From Bryobacter sp. (lineage in GTDB: Bacteria; Acidobacteriota; Terriglobia; Bryobacterales; Bryobacteraceae), in the NCBI GenBank assembly GCA_022843605.1, contig JALHNI010000008.1, positions 21,149 through 85,148 on the forward strand: a stretch of 64,000 nucleotides of DNA, written 5' to 3'. Shown here one piece after another: positions 62,672-64,000 of this stretch. Under the pieces are notes generated by a model that had not been told where the DNA came from, did not search any database, and saw only the letters and a list, made by a program, of their open reading frames with translations. The translations under genes were made by a program, and so were the position numbers. How positions within the stretch are numbered: position 1 is the stretch's first letter; every line of letters starts with the position of its first letter.

Positions 62672-63349
62672 ATGACCACCCCTCCGCCGATGTATGCACC
62701 CCCGGCCCCGGAAGGCCCGAAGAAGACGCCCGTTTGGGTTTGGATCCTTGCTGCCGTCGGCGGCATGATCGTCCTGGCCATCATCGGGATCAGTCTGGCC
62801 GGCTATTTCCTCTTCCAGAAGGCAAAGGAAGTCGCCACCAACCCGGCCGCCGCCGCCGCCATCATCTCCAAGCTGGACCCCAACCTCGAAGTCCTCGATG
62901 TCGATGAGGAGAAAAAGATCATCCGCGTTCGGAACAAAGAGAATAACGAGGAGGTGACGCTCAACCTCAACGACATTTTGCAAGGCAAGATGAAGATCTC
63001 GCACGAAGGCAAGGATGGCGTGGAGACGTTCGAACTGGGTGGCAAAGTGAAGCTTCCCAGGTGGCTGCCGGCCTATCCAGGCGCGGAGATGAAGAGCATC
63101 GGGGCTGGGCGCAGCGACAAGGAAGGCTCAGGCGGGCTCGCCACCTTCGAAACCGCTGATCCGCCGGAGAAGATTATCAGCTTCTACCGTGAGGCGCTGG
63201 AAAAGGAGTCATTCAAGGCCGAGGAAGGCGCGCAGGTGGCCGGCGCTTCCGTGCTGATCATGAAGACTGAATCTGGCAACGCCGCCACAATCACGGTCAC
63301 GCCCAACGACGGCAAGTCGCAAGTCACGGTAATCTATGGCAACAAATGA
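62672..63349 (+). CDS. membrane-anchored protein of unknown function
   Basis: 225 residues. A Pro-rich start (TTPPPMYAPPAPEGPKK) is followed by one transmembrane helix (about 23-46: WVWILAAVGGMIVLAIIGIS), so the rest is probably outside. The C-terminal part has WLPAYPGAEMKSIGAG and EKIISFYREALEKESFKAEEG, phrases resembling the acidobacterial PGxE sensor-like domains of unknown use. AAGGAG at 62659-62664 is a strong ribosome site. Its stop lies in the first unit of a 17-bp tandem repeat that leads into the next gene. Confidence 0.7.
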   Translation: MTTPPPMYAPPAPEGPKKTPVWVWILAAVGGMIVLAIIGISLAGYFLFQKAKEVATNPAAAAAIISKLDPNLEVLDVDEEKKIIRVRNKENNEEVTLNLNDILQGKMKISHEGKDGVETFELGGKVKLPRWLPAYPGAEMKSIGAGRSDKEGSGGLATFETADPPEKIISFYREALEKESFKAEEGAQVAGASVLIMKTESGNAATITVTPNDGKSQVTVIYGNK

Positions 63350-63382
63350 TCTATGGCAACAAGTAACCTATGGCAATAGGTA
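63332..63382 (+). repeat. 17-bp tandem repeat, three copies
   Basis: Units at 63332-63348, 63349-63365 and 63366-63382. The first two differ only in the last bases; the third has three or four changes. Each contains CTATGGCAA with an ATG. The first overlaps the end and stop of the upstream gene. The second ATG opens only an 8-codon frame; the third starts the peptidase gene. Confidence 0.75.
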
Positions 63383-64000
63383 GCGCGCTGCTGCTGTTGG
63401 CTTTGGCCGCCGCACCCTACGACTACGTCCGGTCCGGCAACGAAGGCGACGTCGAGACGCCGGTGAAGGCCGGCGTGGTGCTGATGGGCGGCGGCAAAGA
63501 CGTGGCCGAAGCCTTTGCCTGGATGATCGAACGCTCCGGCGGGGGCGACTTTCTCGTTCTGCGCGCTGCCGGCACTCCCGCATACAACTCCTTTGTGCTG
63601 CAGCAGGGGAAGGTGAATTCCGCGGCGACCCTCATTCTGCGCACGCGCGAAGCCTCGTCGGACCCCTTCGTGCTGGAACGCATTCGCCAGGCCGAAGCCA
63701 TTTTCCTGGCCGGCGGCGACCAGTGGAATTACATTCGGCTATGGAAAGATACGCCGCTCGCCGCCGCCTTGCAGCAGCGCCTTCGACAGGGTGTGCCGAT
63801 CGGCGGTACCAGCGCCGGACTGGCCGTGCTGGGCGAACACTATTTCTCAGCCGAGCACGACACCGTCACGTCTGCCGAAGCACTGGCGGATCCGTTCCAT
63901 AGCAAAGTCACCCTCGGCACCGGCTTCCTGAAGGTGCCGCACCTCGAAGGGCTCATTACCGACAGCCACTTTATGGCCCGCAATCGCGAAGGTCGGTTGC
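63370..64000 (+). CDS. cyanophycinase-like S51 peptidase (3' partial)
   Basis: About 210 residues in view; the stop is beyond the window. The start is the ATG of the third tandem repeat, giving a signal-like start (MAIGSALLLLALAAAP). Family marks: GVVLMGGGKDVAEAF, LAGGDQWNYIRLW, the nucleophile Ser in GGTSAGLAVLGE, and LITDSHFMARNREGRL near the edge, whose His and Asp are typical. Cyanophycinases cut the Asp-Arg polymer cyanophycin or related beta-aspartyl peptides; this form looks exported. Part of the acidobacterial secreted-peptidase set. Confidence 0.88.
   Translation, partial: MAIGSALLLLALAAAPYDYVRSGNEGDVETPVKAGVVLMGGGKDVAEAFAWMIERSGGGDFLVLRAAGTPAYNSFVLQQGKVNSAATLILRTREASSDPFVLERIRQAEAIFLAGGDQWNYIRLWKDTPLAAALQQRLRQGVPIGGTSAGLAVLGEHYFSAEHDTVTSAEALADPFHSKVTLGTGFLKVPHLEGLITDSHFMARNREGRL

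Noticed and set aside
1..64000. CRISPR arrays, tRNA genes, IS elements
   Set aside because: No regularly spaced direct repeats, no recognisable T-loop/acceptor patterns in the gaps, and no transposase motif was found by reading.

Overview
The window reads as a chromosomal segment of an acidobacterium, most likely the Bryobacteraceae/Solibacteraceae lineage. Evidence: high GC, a secreted subtilase with the Solibacter-type C-terminal repeat domain (TIGR03437-like), an ECF sigma factor of the TIGR02999 type next to a TPR-bearing Ser/Thr kinase, DUF1080 proteins, a DUF1501 + DUF1549/DUF1553 cytochrome pair, and a PQQ quinoprotein with its cytochrome c. No sequence search was run; all names come from motifs and domain order. 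I saw no rRNA, tRNA, insertion sequence, prophage or CRISPR array.

Layout. 1-5462: a tight three-gene unit, a CHAT-NACHT-HEAT STAND ATPase cut by the window edge, an alpha/beta hydrolase and a second clan-CD (caspase-like) peptidase. It looks like an NTPase-controlled conflict or cell-death system and is the best candidate for something undescribed. 5482-9367: secreted carbohydrate/alcohol oxidation genes. 9380-10073: eroded sequence. 10079-14729: a secreted collagen-like/beta-propeller protein divergent from an ECF sigma factor and overlapping Ser/Thr kinase. 14736-16557: a MarR, pirin, nitroreductase set with two matching palindromic operators. 16556-19439: phosphoesterase, lipA and a YprB-like exonuclease. 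20469-24054: an operon of HAD phosphatase, deoxyhypusine-synthase-like protein, RfaE-like PfkB kinase and ROK kinase, with 4-bp overlaps at its last two junctions and no obvious known pathway. 24044-29998: zinc-ribbon protein, glucan phosphorylase, Rrf2 regulator, MotAB stator. 30065-36494: acyl-ACP synthetase/acyltransferase fusion, malate synthase, ferredoxin, VapBC, Gfo/Idh/MocA oxidoreductase.

37199-46225: HtpX, a carbamoyltransferase with gltX, glutamate dehydrogenase, a Tat-type M14/AstE-like metallohydrolase, secreted lectin-like and DUF1080-like proteins, and a TIM-barrel isomerase coupled to NikR. 46222-50318: a 1091-aa GHMP-kinase/UDP-sugar-pyrophosphorylase fusion coupled to an unusual nucleotidyltransferase. 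50391-56066: two large subtilases with PA inserts. 56208-62621: small proteins, a CPA2 antiporter and the DUF1501/DUF1549 pair. 62672-64000: a membrane protein and a cyanophycinase-like S51 peptidase cut by the window edge.

The genome is compact: many start/stop overlaps of 4 bp, and convergent genes that abut or overlap. Several first genes have a -10-like hexamer ending exactly 6 nt before the start codon and no clear Shine-Dalgarno sequence, which suggests leaderless transcripts are common here.
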